From Geodermatophilus sp. YIM 151500 (GTDB lineage Bacteria > Actinomycetota > Actinomycetes > Mycobacteriales > Geodermatophilaceae), in assembly GCF_025716945.1 (NCBI RefSeq), contig NZ_JAOVZT010000002.1:364419-428418 (forward strand): 64,000 nt of DNA. The letters run 5' to 3'. This document shows positions 8,184 to 17,106 of this stretch, piece by piece (within the stretch, counting starts at the first letter, position 1; every line of letters starts with the position of its first letter). The notes beneath the pieces are model-generated. The model had not been told where the DNA came from. It searched no databases and was given only the letters and a program-made list of their open reading frames with translations. Both the position numbers and the translations under genes were made by a program.

Positions 8184-9071
8184 TCAGCCCTCCACGAGGT
8201 CGGCGCAGCCGGACTCGTGCGGCAGCAGCGGCCGCAGCAGCAACGACCAGCGCCGGCCCTCGTCGTCCACCCACGGCGTGACCGCGTTGGCCGACGCGGC
8301 CGCCTCCAGCACGGCCTGCGCCGCCTCGGCCCGGGCCGCCACGCAGGACAGCCCGAGCCGCTCGTCGAGCGCCTCGCCCGGCAGCGGCGGGCCCGGCCAG
8401 ACCACCTCGGGCTGGGTCAGGCCGTCGCCGGGGTCGGTCCACCCGGTGGCGACGGCCGCGACGGCCTCGGGCACGTAGCGCTCGGAGTCCGCCCCGGCCG
8501 GCGCGATGAGCTCGTCGAGCAGCGCGGACAGCTCGGCGCGCGCCTGCTGCTGCTCGGCCGTCAGCCCGTCGGCCGGAGTCCCGGGCAGGCCGGTCACCCC
8601 GAGCGCGTAGACCTCGAGGGTCTCGGTGCCGCCGCCGGTGACCACGGTGAACCGGGTCGACGGCGCGTCGGCGACCGGCGGCGAGCCGAGGTCGGCCGCC
8701 GACCCGACGCCCGCCGCGAGCGCGCGGTCGACCAGCTCCCCCACCCGGGCCGGCTCGACGCGCTGCACCTGCAGGTTGGGCAGCGCCGGGCCGGGGTAGA
8801 TCGCCGGCACCGGACCCTCGGTGATCACGCGCCCGTCGGCGTAGACGGTGGCCAGCGGGAGCCGGCCGGCCAGCATCTGCGGCGTGACGAACCCGCCGGT
8901 GTGGGCGACCTGGATCACCGGGGCGGCGGCGTCCGGTCCCGGGGCGTCGCCGGACGGCGACGCGGCGGGGTCGGCCGGCGCTCCGGCGTCGCCGCCCGCG
9001 CCCGCGGCGCAGGCCGGCAGCAGGACGGCGAGGGCCAGCAGGGCGGCGAGGCGGACCGCGGAGGTCGTCAT
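8184..9071 (-). CDS. putative secreted lipoprotein, function unknown
   Basis: A 295-residue protein with a lipoprotein signal: residues [21 protein letters not shown] end in the lipobox LPAC, with Cys21 the predicted lipidation site. A Gly/Ala/Pro/Asp-rich linker follows, then a mature domain beginning [32 protein letters not shown]. It includes paired strands and a C-terminal [26 protein letters not shown]. Similar lipoproteins are common in this group of actinobacteria, but I know no function. The stop is at 8184; ATG at 9071 fits the signal peptide. Confidence 0.8.
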   Translation of the reverse strand: MTTSAVRLAALLALAVLLPACAAGAGGDAGAPADPAASPSGDAPGPDAAAPVIQVAHTGGFVTPQMLAGRLPLATVYADGRVITEGPVPAIYPGPALPNLQVQRVEPARVGELVDRALAAGVGSAADLGSPPVADAPSTRFTVVTGGGTETLEVYALGVTGLPGTPADGLTAEQQQARAELSALLDELIAPAGADSERYVPEAVAAVATGWTDPGDGLTQPEVVWPGPPLPGEALDERLGLSCVAARAEAAQAVLEAAASANAVTPWVDDEGRRWSLLLRPLLPHESGCADLVEG

Positions 9072-9179
9072 GCCCGGCTGGACGAACCCCGGGCCCCGCC
9101 GGTTCCGCCGCACGGGGCGCCGAGACCGGTTCGAGACCCTGCCGGGGGACGGCGTCCCCGCCCGGTACCGTCGGCGCCC

Positions 9180-9851
9180 GTGCGCCTGGTCATCGCCCGC
9201 TGCTCGGTCGACTACATCGGCCGGCTCACCGCCCACCTGCCGATGGCGACCCGGCTGCTGCTGGTGAAGGCCGACGGTTCGGTCTCGGTGCACGCCGACG
9301 ACCGGGCGTACAAGCCGCTGAACTGGATGAGCCCGCCGTGCTCGCTGCGCGACGAGCTGGCCGACGGCAGCGGCACCTGGACGGTGACCAACAAGGCCGG
9401 CGAGCAGCTGGTGATCACCATCGCGGCGGTGGAGCACGACTCCTCGCACGAGCTCGGGGTGGACCCGGGCCTGCAGAAGGACGGCGTGGAGGCCGAGCTG
9501 CAGCGGCTCCTGGCGCTGCACGTGGAGACCCTCGGCGCCGGCTGGTCGCTGGTCCGCCGCGAGTACCCGACCGCGATCGGCCCGGTCGACCTGCTCTGCC
9601 GCGACGCGTCGGGCACGACGGTGGCGGTGGAGGTCAAGCGGCGGGGGGAGATCGACGGGGTCGAGCAGCTCACCCGCTACCTCGAGCTGCTCAACCGCGA
9701 CCCGCTGCTCGCCCCGGTGAAGGGCCTCTTCGCCGCGCAGGAGATCAGGCCGCAGGCCCGGGTGCTCGCGCGCGATCGCGGCATCGACTGCTGCACCGTC
9801 GACTACGCCGTCCTCAAGGGCACCGACGACCCGAGCCAGCGGCTGTTCTAG
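9180..9851 (+). CDS. nucS: mismatch-specific endonuclease NucS/EndoMS
   Basis: Cuts both strands at certain mismatches and stands in for MutS/MutL in most actinobacteria. The 223-residue product opens [20 protein letters not shown] and has the DNA-binding part with [13 protein letters not shown]. The nuclease core shows GPVDLLCRD...[24 protein letters not shown], giving the D...ExK catalytic residues. The extreme C-terminus QRLF looks like a beta-clamp binding motif. GTG at 9180 lies 8 bases after TACCGT (9166-9171), suggesting a leaderless mRNA. Family length is normal. Confidence 0.96.
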   Translation: MRLVIARCSVDYIGRLTAHLPMATRLLLVKADGSVSVHADDRAYKPLNWMSPPCSLRDELADGSGTWTVTNKAGEQLVITIAAVEHDSSHELGVDPGLQKDGVEAELQRLLALHVETLGAGWSLVRREYPTAIGPVDLLCRDASGTTVAVEVKRRGEIDGVEQLTRYLELLNRDPLLAPVKGLFAAQEIRPQARVLARDRGIDCCTVDYAVLKGTDDPSQRLF

Positions 9852-9940
9852 CCCGGGGCCCGGCCCTCCACGGGGCCGGGTCACCGGTGAGCGGCCCGGG
9901 TGGGAGACTGCCCGGACGGACGGCGGGAGGAGTCGGCAGC

Positions 9941-11722
9941 GTGGCCAGGGAACTGTCCGAGGTCGGCGTCGTGGGGCTGGGCACCATGGGCGCGGGCATC
10001 GCCGAGGTGTTCGCCCGGGCGGGGCTGTCGGTCACCGCCGTCGAGGTCGACGACACGGCGCTGGCCCGCGGGCGCGGGCACGTGGAGCACTCCACCGGTC
10101 GCGCGGTCAAGCGCGGCAAGCTCGACCCCACCGAGCGCGACGCCATCTTCGAGCGCATCCGCTTCACCACGTCGATGGAGGACCTCTCGCAGGCCGAGCT
10201 CGTCGTCGAGGCCGTGCCCGAGCGGATGGAGCTCAAGACCGAGGTGTTCGCCGCGCTGGACAAGATCTGCCCACCGGACACCATCCTGGCGACGAACACC
10301 TCGAGCCTGTCGGTCACCGAGCTGTCGGTGGCCACCGGCCGGCCGAACAAGGTCGTCGGGATGCACTTCTTCAACCCGGCGCCGGTGATGAAGCTGGTCG
10401 AGGTCATCCGCACGGTGGTGACCGAGCCGTCGGTCGTCGACGACGTCGAGGCGCTGGCCGACCGCCTCGGCAAGGTCGACGTGACCGTCGGCGACCGGGC
10501 CGGTTTCATCGCCAACGCGCTGCTGTTCGGCTACCTCAACCACGCGGTGTCGATGTACGAGAACCGCTATGCCAGCCGGGAAGACCTCGACGCCGCGATG
10601 CGGCTGGGCTGCGGGCTGCCGATGGGGCCGCTGGCGCTCATGGACCTCATCGGGATCGACACCGCCTACGAGATCCTCGACACGATGTACCGGCAGTCGC
10701 GCAACCGGCTGCACGCGCCCGCGCCGATCATCAAGCAGATGATGACGGCCGGCCTGCTCGGCCGGAAGGTCGGACGCGGCTTCTACACCTACGCCGAGCC
10801 CGACTCCGCGGAGGTGGTGCCGGACGCGCACACCCCGGCGCCGGGCAGCGCCGCGGCCGGCGCCCGCCCGGTGCAGCGGGTCGGCGTGGTCGGCTCCGGG
10901 ACGATGGCCACCGGCATCGTCGAGGTCCTGGCGCTGGCCGGCTACGACGTCCGCTTCGTCGCCCGCGCCCCGGAGAAGGTCGACGCGGTGACCGCGGCGC
11001 TGACCCGCAACCTGGACAAGCAGGTGCTGCGCGGGAAGGTCGCCGAGGGCGACCGGGACGCCGCGCTCGCGCGGGTCGCCGGGACGACCTCGCTGGACGA
11101 GCTGGCCGACCGCGACCTGGTCGTCGAGGCGGTCGTCGAGTCGCTGCCGGTCAAGGAGGCACTGTTCGCCGCGCTCGGCGAGATCACCCGGCCGGGCACG
11201 GTGCTGGCCACCACGACGTCGAGCCTGCCGGTCATCCGGTGCGCGCAGGCCAGCGGCCGCCCCGGCTCGGTGGTCGGCATGCACTTCTTCAACCCCACCC
11301 AGGTGATGCGGCTCGTGGAGGTCGTCTCCACGATCGCGACCGACGCCGAGGCCGCGGCCACCGCGCACGCGGTGTGCGAGCGGCTCGGCAAGCACGCCGT
11401 GGCGTGCACCGACCGGGCCGGCTTCATCGTGAACGCGCTGCTGTTCCCCTACCTCAACGACGCGGTGAGGATGCTGGAGGCGAACTACGCCACGGCCGAC
11501 GACATCGACGCGGCGATGAAGGTCGGCTGCGGCTACCCGATGGGGCCCTTCGAGCTGCTGGACGTGGTCGGCCTCGACGTCGCGCTGGCCATCGAGCGGG
11601 AGCTCTACGTCGAGTTCCGCGAACCCGGGTTCGCGCCCGCCCCCCTGCTCGAGCACCTGGTCACCGCCGGGTACCTCGGCCGCAAGACCGGTCGCGGCTT
11701 CCGCGTCCACACCGCCCGCTGA
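9941..11722 (+). CDS. two-domain 3-hydroxyacyl-CoA (3-hydroxybutyryl-CoA) dehydrogenase
   Basis: The 593-residue protein is two complete 3-hydroxybutyryl-CoA dehydrogenase units in tandem (about 5-288 and 311-592). They are joined by an Ala/Pro linker near residues 290-310. Each has a Rossmann motif, a catalytic HFFNP (His142 and His448), and the C-terminal helical domain. The units differ. The first has GLGTMG and NTSS. The second has GSGTMA, a GxGxxA pattern often linked to NADPH use, and TTSS. Expected role is reversible acetoacetyl-CoA/3-hydroxybutyryl-CoA interconversion with the thiolase in this region. GTG at 9941 follows GGGAGGAG by 8 bases. Confidence 0.93.
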   Translation: MARELSEVGVVGLGTMGAGIAEVFARAGLSVTAVEVDDTALARGRGHVEHSTGRAVKRGKLDPTERDAIFERIRFTTSMEDLSQAELVVEAVPERMELKTEVFAALDKICPPDTILATNTSSLSVTELSVATGRPNKVVGMHFFNPAPVMKLVEVIRTVVTEPSVVDDVEALADRLGKVDVTVGDRAGFIANALLFGYLNHAVSMYENRYASREDLDAAMRLGCGLPMGPLALMDLIGIDTAYEILDTMYRQSRNRLHAPAPIIKQMMTAGLLGRKVGRGFYTYAEPDSAEVVPDAHTPAPGSAAAGARPVQRVGVVGSGTMATGIVEVLALAGYDVRFVARAPEKVDAVTAALTRNLDKQVLRGKVAEGDRDAALARVAGTTSLDELADRDLVVEAVVESLPVKEALFAALGEITRPGTVLATTTSSLPVIRCAQASGRPGSVVGMHFFNPTQVMRLVEVVSTIATDAEAAATAHAVCERLGKHAVACTDRAGFIVNALLFPYLNDAVRMLEANYATADDIDAAMKVGCGYPMGPFELLDVVGLDVALAIERELYVEFREPGFAPAPLLEHLVTAGYLGRKTGRGFRVHTAR

Positions 11723-11726
11723 GCCG

Positions 11727-12032
11727 GTGCCCCGGCGCCGACCCACCCCGGCCCGGCGCCGGGGGAGCGGTCCGCCGGACCGTCGTCCCGACCCCGTGGA
11801 GGAGGCCGCCGACGGTGACTGGGCGGTGCGCCCGGTCAGCGGCGCCGCGACGGGGAAGACCTACCGCTGCCCCGGCTGCGACCAGGAGATCCGCCCCGGG
11901 ACGCCGCACCTGGTGAGCTGGCCGGCGTACCCGCGGGACTCCGACCTCGACCCCTGGGACACCGACGCCGCCGCCGGCGACCGGCGGCACTGGCACACCG
12001 CCTGCTGGCGGGCGCGCGGCCGGCGGCGGTGA
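11727..12032 (+). CDS. small zinc-ribbon-like protein, actinobacterial
   Basis: A 101-residue basic protein. The N-terminus is Arg/Pro-rich and disordered. The conserved core DWAVRPVSGAATGKTYRCPGCDQEIRPGTPHLVSWP ends in HWHTACWRARGRRR. CPGC together with HWHTAC could form a zinc site. Homologues in Streptomyces are often labelled 'ATP/GTP-binding protein' without evidence. The GTG at 11727 follows the preceding stop by 4 bases, so translation may be coupled to the dehydrogenase gene. Function unknown. Confidence 0.7.
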   Translation: MPRRRPTPARRRGSGPPDRRPDPVEEAADGDWAVRPVSGAATGKTYRCPGCDQEIRPGTPHLVSWPAYPRDSDLDPWDTDAAAGDRRHWHTACWRARGRRR

Positions 12033-12140
12033 CGGAGGACCACCCTTCCCCCCACGCCTCGCGCGCCCGGCGCGGATCCCTGGAGCGTGGCCGTGCCAGC
12101 GTGTCCCCATGCTCGCGGCCGGCCCGTCGAGGCCGTTCCG

Positions 12141-12869
12141 TCACGTCAGCCGGGCGAACACGATGACGTTGTCCTCGTACCTGCGCCGGTCGTCGTCGAA
12201 CGCGCCGCCGCAGGTGATCAACCGCAGCTCGGCCCCCGCCGTCGGGCCGTACACCTCGTCGGTCGGGAAGGCGTCCTTCCCGACGCGGGTCACCCGGGTG
12301 ACGGTGAACCGGGCGCTCGCGCCGTCGTCGAGGTCGACGACCACTTCGTCGCCCGCGCCGAGCCGGGGGAGGCGGTGGAAGACCGCCGGCCCCTCGTAGG
12401 AGTCGACGTGCCCGACCACCACCGCGGGGCCCGGCCGCCCGGGGACGGCGCCGCCGGTGAACCAGCCGGCGGTGCCGAAGTCCTGCGGCACCTCGAGCGC
12501 CCCGGCCCCGTCGACGCCGAGCGGGACGAGCCCGCTGTCCACGCCGGCGGCCGGCACCCGGATGCGCACCGGGAGGACCGCGCCGGCCGGCTCCGCCGGA
12601 TCCTCGGCGCCGGTCGCCGGTTCGGGCGCGGGCAGCGGCTCGGCGAGGACGACCGGGCGGGTGCTGCCGCTCCCGGGCGTCGCCGCCGGGGCGCGGTCCG
12701 CGTCCGGGACGGCGAGCGCCACCGTGCCCACGAGCGCGACGAGCGCCAGCACCGCGGGCCGGGCGCCACGCGGCCCCCGCCGTCCGCGGTGCCGGCCGGT
12801 CCGCCGCCGTGACCAGGGCCAGGGTCGCGGGCCGCGGTGCTGGCCGCCCGGCGTGTCGAAGTGGCTCAC
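12141..12869 (-). CDS. class F sortase
   Basis: Membrane-anchored cysteine transpeptidase expected to attach a partner protein to the cell surface. The 242-residue protein has an Arg-rich cytoplasmic start, one membrane helix (PAVLALVALVGTVALAVP), a Pro/Ala linker, and a sortase barrel beginning LPVRIRVPAAGVDSGLVPLGVD. Catalytic residues are visible: His in VVVGHVDSYEGP, Cys in RLITCGGAF, and Arg in RRRYEDNVIVF. GTG at 12869 overlaps the TGA of the upstream DUF4397 gene (GTGA), so the two are translationally coupled. The neighbour's tail looks like its substrate signal. Confidence 0.9.
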   Translation of the reverse strand: MSHFDTPGGQHRGPRPWPWSRRRTGRHRGRRGPRGARPAVLALVALVGTVALAVPDADRAPAATPGSGSTRPVVLAEPLPAPEPATGAEDPAEPAGAVLPVRIRVPAAGVDSGLVPLGVDGAGALEVPQDFGTAGWFTGGAVPGRPGPAVVVGHVDSYEGPAVFHRLPRLGAGDEVVVDLDDGASARFTVTRVTRVGKDAFPTDEVYGPTAGAELRLITCGGAFDDDRRRYEDNVIVFARLT

Positions 12870-13795
12870 GAGGAGCGGGACGCGTGCCGTCCGGCGCCGT
12901 GGCGCCCCGCCGGCGGCCGGTGCCGGGACGCGGTGGCCGCCGTCAGCACGACCAGCGACAGCACCGCCGCGACGGCCCAGCCCCGCGACGGCGATCCGGC
13001 CGTCCCCCCGGCCCCCGCGTCGACCCCGCCCACGGGCATCGGACCGTCCGCACCGCCCCCGGTACCGCCCTCGCGGGTGCCCAGAGGTCCGCCGGCGACC
13101 AGGCCCTCGCTGGCCGCGTCGAGGACCGGCTGCACGGTGAGCCCGCCCTGCGGCCCGTCGAGCACCAGCAGGCTGTAGACGGCTCCGGGTGCGATCTCGA
13201 CCGGCAGCTCGGTCGGCGGCGCGCCGTCGGCCGCCACCTGCAGGGTGGTCGGGCCGGCCGGCACGTCGACGTAGTCCCCGGTGCTGGCGAAGGCGAGGTC
13301 GGCGGCCAGCTGCGGGCCGTCGGGCAGCCCGACGTCGAGGTTCTCGGCGCTCGCCGCGGCGCTGACGACCCGGACGCGGGCCTGACCGGCGGGTGGCGCC
13401 TGCAGCGAGTCCTCGATGATCTCCAGGCCCAGGTCGGAGAAGTACCCGACGCCGGCCACCGTGCGGGCGCTGCCGGGCTCGACCTGCACCGTCGTCGACA
13501 GCACGGGTGGCGTCGACGGGTCGGCACCCGCGGCCCGCATGCTGACCGCGTACGCGCCGGGCGCCACGTCCCGGTACTCCGAGACCGTGCCGTAGCCGAC
13601 CCCGGGGAGCGTGACACCGACCGCCGGATCGGCGACCGAGTCGACGTAGACGTCGACCGCCGGCGTGTCGGGGGAGAGGTGGGCCAGCCGCAGCAGGGCG
13701 CCCCCGTCGGTCTGCGCCGCCTGCGCAGCCATCCCACCGAGCAGCGGCACGGCGGTCAGCAGGCCCACCGCCGATGCCCGCACGACTGCTCTCAT
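12866..13795 (-). CDS. secreted DUF4397 protein, likely sortase substrate
   Basis: A 309-residue exported protein with a signal peptide (residues 1-28, ending AQAAQ). Two immunoglobulin-like DUF4397 repeats follow (RLAHLSPDTPAVDVYVDS... and RVRVVSAAASAENLDVGLPDG...). A Gly-rich stretch then leads to MPVGGVDAGAGG, a hydrophobic helix (WAVAAVLSLVVLTAATA) and a basic tail. That layout resembles a cell-wall sorting signal without canonical LPXTG. GGAGG lies 6 bases before the ATG at 13795. It is the first gene of a pair with the sortase. Probable surface protein; ligand unknown. Confidence 0.85.
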   Translation of the reverse strand: MRAVVRASAVGLLTAVPLLGGMAAQAAQTDGGALLRLAHLSPDTPAVDVYVDSVADPAVGVTLPGVGYGTVSEYRDVAPGAYAVSMRAAGADPSTPPVLSTTVQVEPGSARTVAGVGYFSDLGLEIIEDSLQAPPAGQARVRVVSAAASAENLDVGLPDGPQLAADLAFASTGDYVDVPAGPTTLQVAADGAPPTELPVEIAPGAVYSLLVLDGPQGGLTVQPVLDAASEGLVAGGPLGTREGGTGGGADGPMPVGGVDAGAGGTAGSPSRGWAVAAVLSLVVLTAATASRHRPPAGRHGAGRHASRSS

Positions 13796-13898
13796 CGCTG
13801 ACCTCCGGTGGCTCGGGGGGCGGGCATCCGGGCCGCCCTACCCCCGAGCCGGGACTCACACGTGGGTCGTCCGGCGCGTCCATCCCGGCGTGTCGCGC

Positions 13899-15653
13899 TC
13901 ACGGCGTGGCCGACGAGACGGCCGCGTCGGGGTCGGTAGCGTAGCGGTAACCCACCAGCACGCCCTCCGGTGTGACCTCCACGCTGTCCGGCGCGAACGG
14001 CGGCACCTGGGCGTCCAGCCAGGCCACCAGGCGGCGGGTGGCCGCGGCGCCGGGCGTGAGCGGCTCGTCGCCCAGCCGGTCCAGCAGCACCCGCCGCGCC
14101 AGCACGCCGTCGGCGTGCCCGCCGTCCTCGGGCGGGAAGGCGGCCACGCCCACGCCGTACTGCGCCGCGAGGGCGGCGACCACCGACAGCGCGCGCGGGT
14201 CGACCTCGCCCGAGCGCAGCAGCTCGGCCGCCCGGCCGCGGGCCCCGGTGGTCGGGTTGGCGAGCACGGCCGCGGCCAGCTGCCTCCGGCGCTCGAGCTC
14301 GGCCGGGGTCGGCGTCCCCGGTTCGCGGTCGACGACGCGGACGGCGCCGCCGGGGACGGGGAAGCCGGCCAGCGTGCGCGCCCCGGCCGGCGGGGGCGCC
14401 GCGGTCACGCCGAGCGCCGGAGGGGAGGTGTCGTCCGGGGGCGTGCGGCGCAGCCGGTCCTCGTCCCCCCCGGCGTGCACCAGTTCCGCCCACAGCCGCG
14501 GTGGCGCTCCGACGGCCGTCTCCTCCGGGAGCTGGCGGGCGGTCCAGTCGAGCAGCGCCCGGTAGCCGCGTTCGGGCTGCGCGCCGTCCCCGGCCCGGAC
14601 GGCGAGCGCGCCGGCGGCGACCAGCGCGGCGGCGACGGCGGTCGCGGCGCCGACGCGAGCCGCGTGCGGCACGCCCCGGCGCGACGCACGGTCCGCCAGT
14701 GCGGCGAGCAGCACCGCCGCCAGGGGCAGGCACACGACGAGCGTCGGCACGCGCCCGGAGACGACCGCCACCGCGGCCGAGGCGGCGAGCGCGGTGCCGG
14801 GGACCCGCAGCCGGCCGCCGGCCAGGACCGCGAGCACGCCGACGGCGGCCAGCACGAGGGCCGCGGCGCGAGGGCCGGGACCGGACCCGGCAGCCGGCGC
14901 CCAGCGGTCGAGGAGCAGCGCGACGACGAGGAAGCCGGCCGCGGCGGCAGCGACCGGCGCCCGGCCCGGGACCCGCCGGGGCGTCGACCCGCGTCGAGCG
15001 AGCAACACGGTCGCGGTCGCCAGCAGGAGCAGCAGGGTGTCCGGGGCGACCAGCACGGCCACCGCCGCGCCGACGACGGCTCCGACCACCGCGGCGGGCG
15101 TGGGTCGGCCGGCGGCCACGAGCCAGGCGCCGGCCAGCAGCCAGGGCAGGGCGAACGTCGCGGGGCCGTCGGTCGCCGCGCCCGGGACGAGCAGGAGCGG
15201 CACCCCGAGCAGGGTCGCGGCCAGGGCGGCCGCGGGATGCGGGAGGCCGCGGCGGCGGGCCACGAGGGCGGTGAGCACCGCCGCGGCGAGCACCGCGACC
15301 AGCGCCGCCTCGCGGCCCGCGAGGGCCAGCACGGCGTAGCGGTCGAAGGCGCCGGTCAGCGTCGCGTGCAGGGCGACGTGCAGCGCGGCCAGCCCGTCCG
15401 GGGAGAGCGCGGCCGACGACGGGTCGGCCTGCGTGCCGATCCGGACGTACGCGTCGGCGGCGGCGGCCCCCTCGGCGGCGCGCACGGGGGCGCGCAGCCC
15501 GCGCACGCCGAGCAGCACCAGCAGGGCGACCGCGGCGACCCCCCACAGCGCCTCCGGCCGGACGACGGGCGCCGGGCGCCGGGCGCGCCGGCGGTGCGGG
15601 CCCGACCGCCGCGCGCGGGTTCCGTGCGGGCCGCGAGCGCGCTGGTCGGTCAC
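13899..15653 (-). CDS. polytopic membrane protein, function unknown
   Basis: A 584-residue protein. An Arg-rich cytoplasmic N-terminus (residues 1-33) is followed by roughly ten hydrophobic helices between about 35 and 345. A soluble C-terminal domain of about 230 residues follows, with Pro/Ala/Asp-rich composition (WTARQLPEETAVGAPPRLWAELVHAG...). The layout recalls GT-C type or O-antigen ligase-like membrane enzymes with an extracytoplasmic tail, but I see no diagnostic motif. GTG at 15653. It is the third minus-strand gene below ccr and lies just above the sortase pair, so a cell-surface role is possible. Confidence 0.75.
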   Translation of the reverse strand: MTDQRARGPHGTRARRSGPHRRRARRPAPVVRPEALWGVAAVALLVLLGVRGLRAPVRAAEGAAAADAYVRIGTQADPSSAALSPDGLAALHVALHATLTGAFDRYAVLALAGREAALVAVLAAAVLTALVARRRGLPHPAAALAATLLGVPLLLVPGAATDGPATFALPWLLAGAWLVAAGRPTPAAVVGAVVGAAVAVLVAPDTLLLLLATATVLLARRGSTPRRVPGRAPVAAAAAGFLVVALLLDRWAPAAGSGPGPRAAALVLAAVGVLAVLAGGRLRVPGTALAASAAVAVVSGRVPTLVVCLPLAAVLLAALADRASRRGVPHAARVGAATAVAAALVAAGALAVRAGDGAQPERGYRALLDWTARQLPEETAVGAPPRLWAELVHAGGDEDRLRRTPPDDTSPPALGVTAAPPPAGARTLAGFPVPGGAVRVVDREPGTPTPAELERRRQLAAAVLANPTTGARGRAAELLRSGEVDPRALSVVAALAAQYGVGVAAFPPEDGGHADGVLARRVLLDRLGDEPLTPGAAATRRLVAWLDAQVPPFAPDSVEVTPEGVLVGYRYATDPDAAVSSATP

Positions 15654-15761
15654 GGGCCCTCCCCGGCTCGGACGTGGAGGAGCGCCGGGGCGCGGCCGGC
15701 GCCGGGATGCCGGAGGCGGGGCGCGGTCACGGGGTGCCGGCGACCCCGCCGTCCGGATCCG

Positions 15762-16889
15762 TCAGCGGCGGGACTCCGCCGGCTGGTCGATCGCCTGCGT
15801 CGAGGGACCGGAGACCGGCGCGGGGGCCGGGGCGCCGGGGGAGGTCGTGCCCGACGGTGCACCCGCGGGCACACCGCCCGGTCGAGGCGGCATCGGCAGC
15901 CGCGCGCCGCCGGTCGCCGGGTCGCCGGTGCGCGCCCCGGCCGGCACCGCGAACTGGGTGGTCACCGGGTCGTGCCGGGCGGGCTGGCGCGCCGCGCCGC
16001 CGTCGGGCTCGCCCGGACGCAGCTCGCCCGGACGCGTCTGCTGGTCGACCGGCGGGCGGCGGTCGCCCCCGGCGTCGGCGGCCGGGCCGGGGCGGTCGGA
16101 GAGGTCGGGCAGCGAGGCCAGCAGCTGCCGGGCCTGCAGCAGCCGGCCGGTCAGCTCGTCGCGGACGTCGCGGATGGCCTCGGCCCGCGCCTCGGCCTCG
16201 GCGACGAGCTGCGCGGCGTGCCGCTCGGCGGAGGCGATGCGCTGGCGGGCGGCCTCGGTGGAGACGCGCTCGCGTTCCTCCTCGGTCCGGGCGGCCTCGG
16301 CGCGGCGGGCGCGCTGGGCGATGTCGAAGTCCTCCTCGACCTTCGCCCGCCGGGCCTGGGACTCGGCGTCGAGCCGGGCGACGCGCTCCTGCGCCTTGGC
16401 GACCAGCTCGTCGGCGCGGATCTGCGCCTTCTGCGCGATCTGCTCGGCGTTCTGCCGGGCCTCGGCGATCATCCGCTCCACCTCGGCCTGCCCGGCGGCG
16501 TGCCGCTCGTGCATGGCCCGCTCCTCGGCGGCGGTCTGCTCGCGGACCGCCTGGGCGTCCAGCTCGGCCGCCCGCCGGATCTCGGCGGCCTCCTCCTCGG
16601 CCAGCTGCAGCATGTGCTGGATGCGCTCGCTGATGTTCTCGAACGTGGGTGCCGCCGCCGTGGCCGCCTTGCGGCGCAGCGACTCGATCTCCCCGTGCAT
16701 CGCCGACAGCTGGCTGGCCAGGTCGGCCGACCGGCCGACGGCGGCGTCGCGGTCGGCCAGCGCGATGCGGTAGTCGGCCTCGAGGCGGTCGATGGTCTCT
16801 GCGACCTGGTGGCGGTCGTAGCCCCGCAGGACCACGTCGAACGAGTGCTGCGCCTCGTGCACCGGCAGGTCGTGGCGGGGGTCGTTCAT
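15762..16889 (-). CDS. DivIVA-domain coiled-coil protein (Scy/FilP-like)
   Basis: A 375-residue cytoskeletal-type protein. The N-terminal DivIVA-like motif (QHSFDVVLRGYDRHQVAETIDRLEADY, residues 14-40) precedes a long Ala/Glu/Arg/Gln coiled coil (about 45-265). The tail is disordered, Pro/Gly/Ala-rich. Members act at the growing pole or septum as scaffolds in actinobacteria. Context supports this: in Streptomyces the coiled-coil genes scy and filP lie beside methylmalonyl-CoA epimerase, thiolase and meaB genes, as here. ATG at 16889 is clear. The protein is far shorter than Streptomyces Scy. Confidence 0.82.
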   Translation of the reverse strand: MNDPRHDLPVHEAQHSFDVVLRGYDRHQVAETIDRLEADYRIALADRDAAVGRSADLASQLSAMHGEIESLRRKAATAAAPTFENISERIQHMLQLAEEEAAEIRRAAELDAQAVREQTAAEERAMHERHAAGQAEVERMIAEARQNAEQIAQKAQIRADELVAKAQERVARLDAESQARRAKVEEDFDIAQRARRAEAARTEEERERVSTEAARQRIASAERHAAQLVAEAEARAEAIRDVRDELTGRLLQARQLLASLPDLSDRPGPAADAGGDRRPPVDQQTRPGELRPGEPDGGAARQPARHDPVTTQFAVPAGARTGDPATGGARLPMPPRPGGVPAGAPSGTTSPGAPAPAPVSGPSTQAIDQPAESRR

Positions 16890-17030
16890 GCGCTCATCCT
16901 CGCAGAGTCAGCGACAGCGCTCCGCGTGTCGTCCGGAGCTCCCGGCGTCAGGGTGCCAGGCCGACGCCGTGAACCGGCGCCGCCCCGCCGCGCCGCGTGG
17001 CGGCCCTCCTCCAGGGTCCCGCCCCGGCCC

Positions 17031-17100
17031 CGTCCAGAGGCTCGCCGTGAGCCTGCGAACGGTGAGGAGGACGGGGCCTTTCTCCGGTGGGGGGCAGGAG
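17031..17100. repeat. intergenic repeat copy
   Basis: The stretch between ccr and the DivIVA-like gene holds GCCGTGAGCCTGCGA and GGTGAGGAGGACGGG (17061-17075). The latter 15-mer is repeated twice at 26419-26433 and 26442-26456. It probably belongs to the same dispersed family as the elements at 1-139 and 34.0 kb. Confidence 0.55.
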
Positions 17101-17106
17101 GATCTT

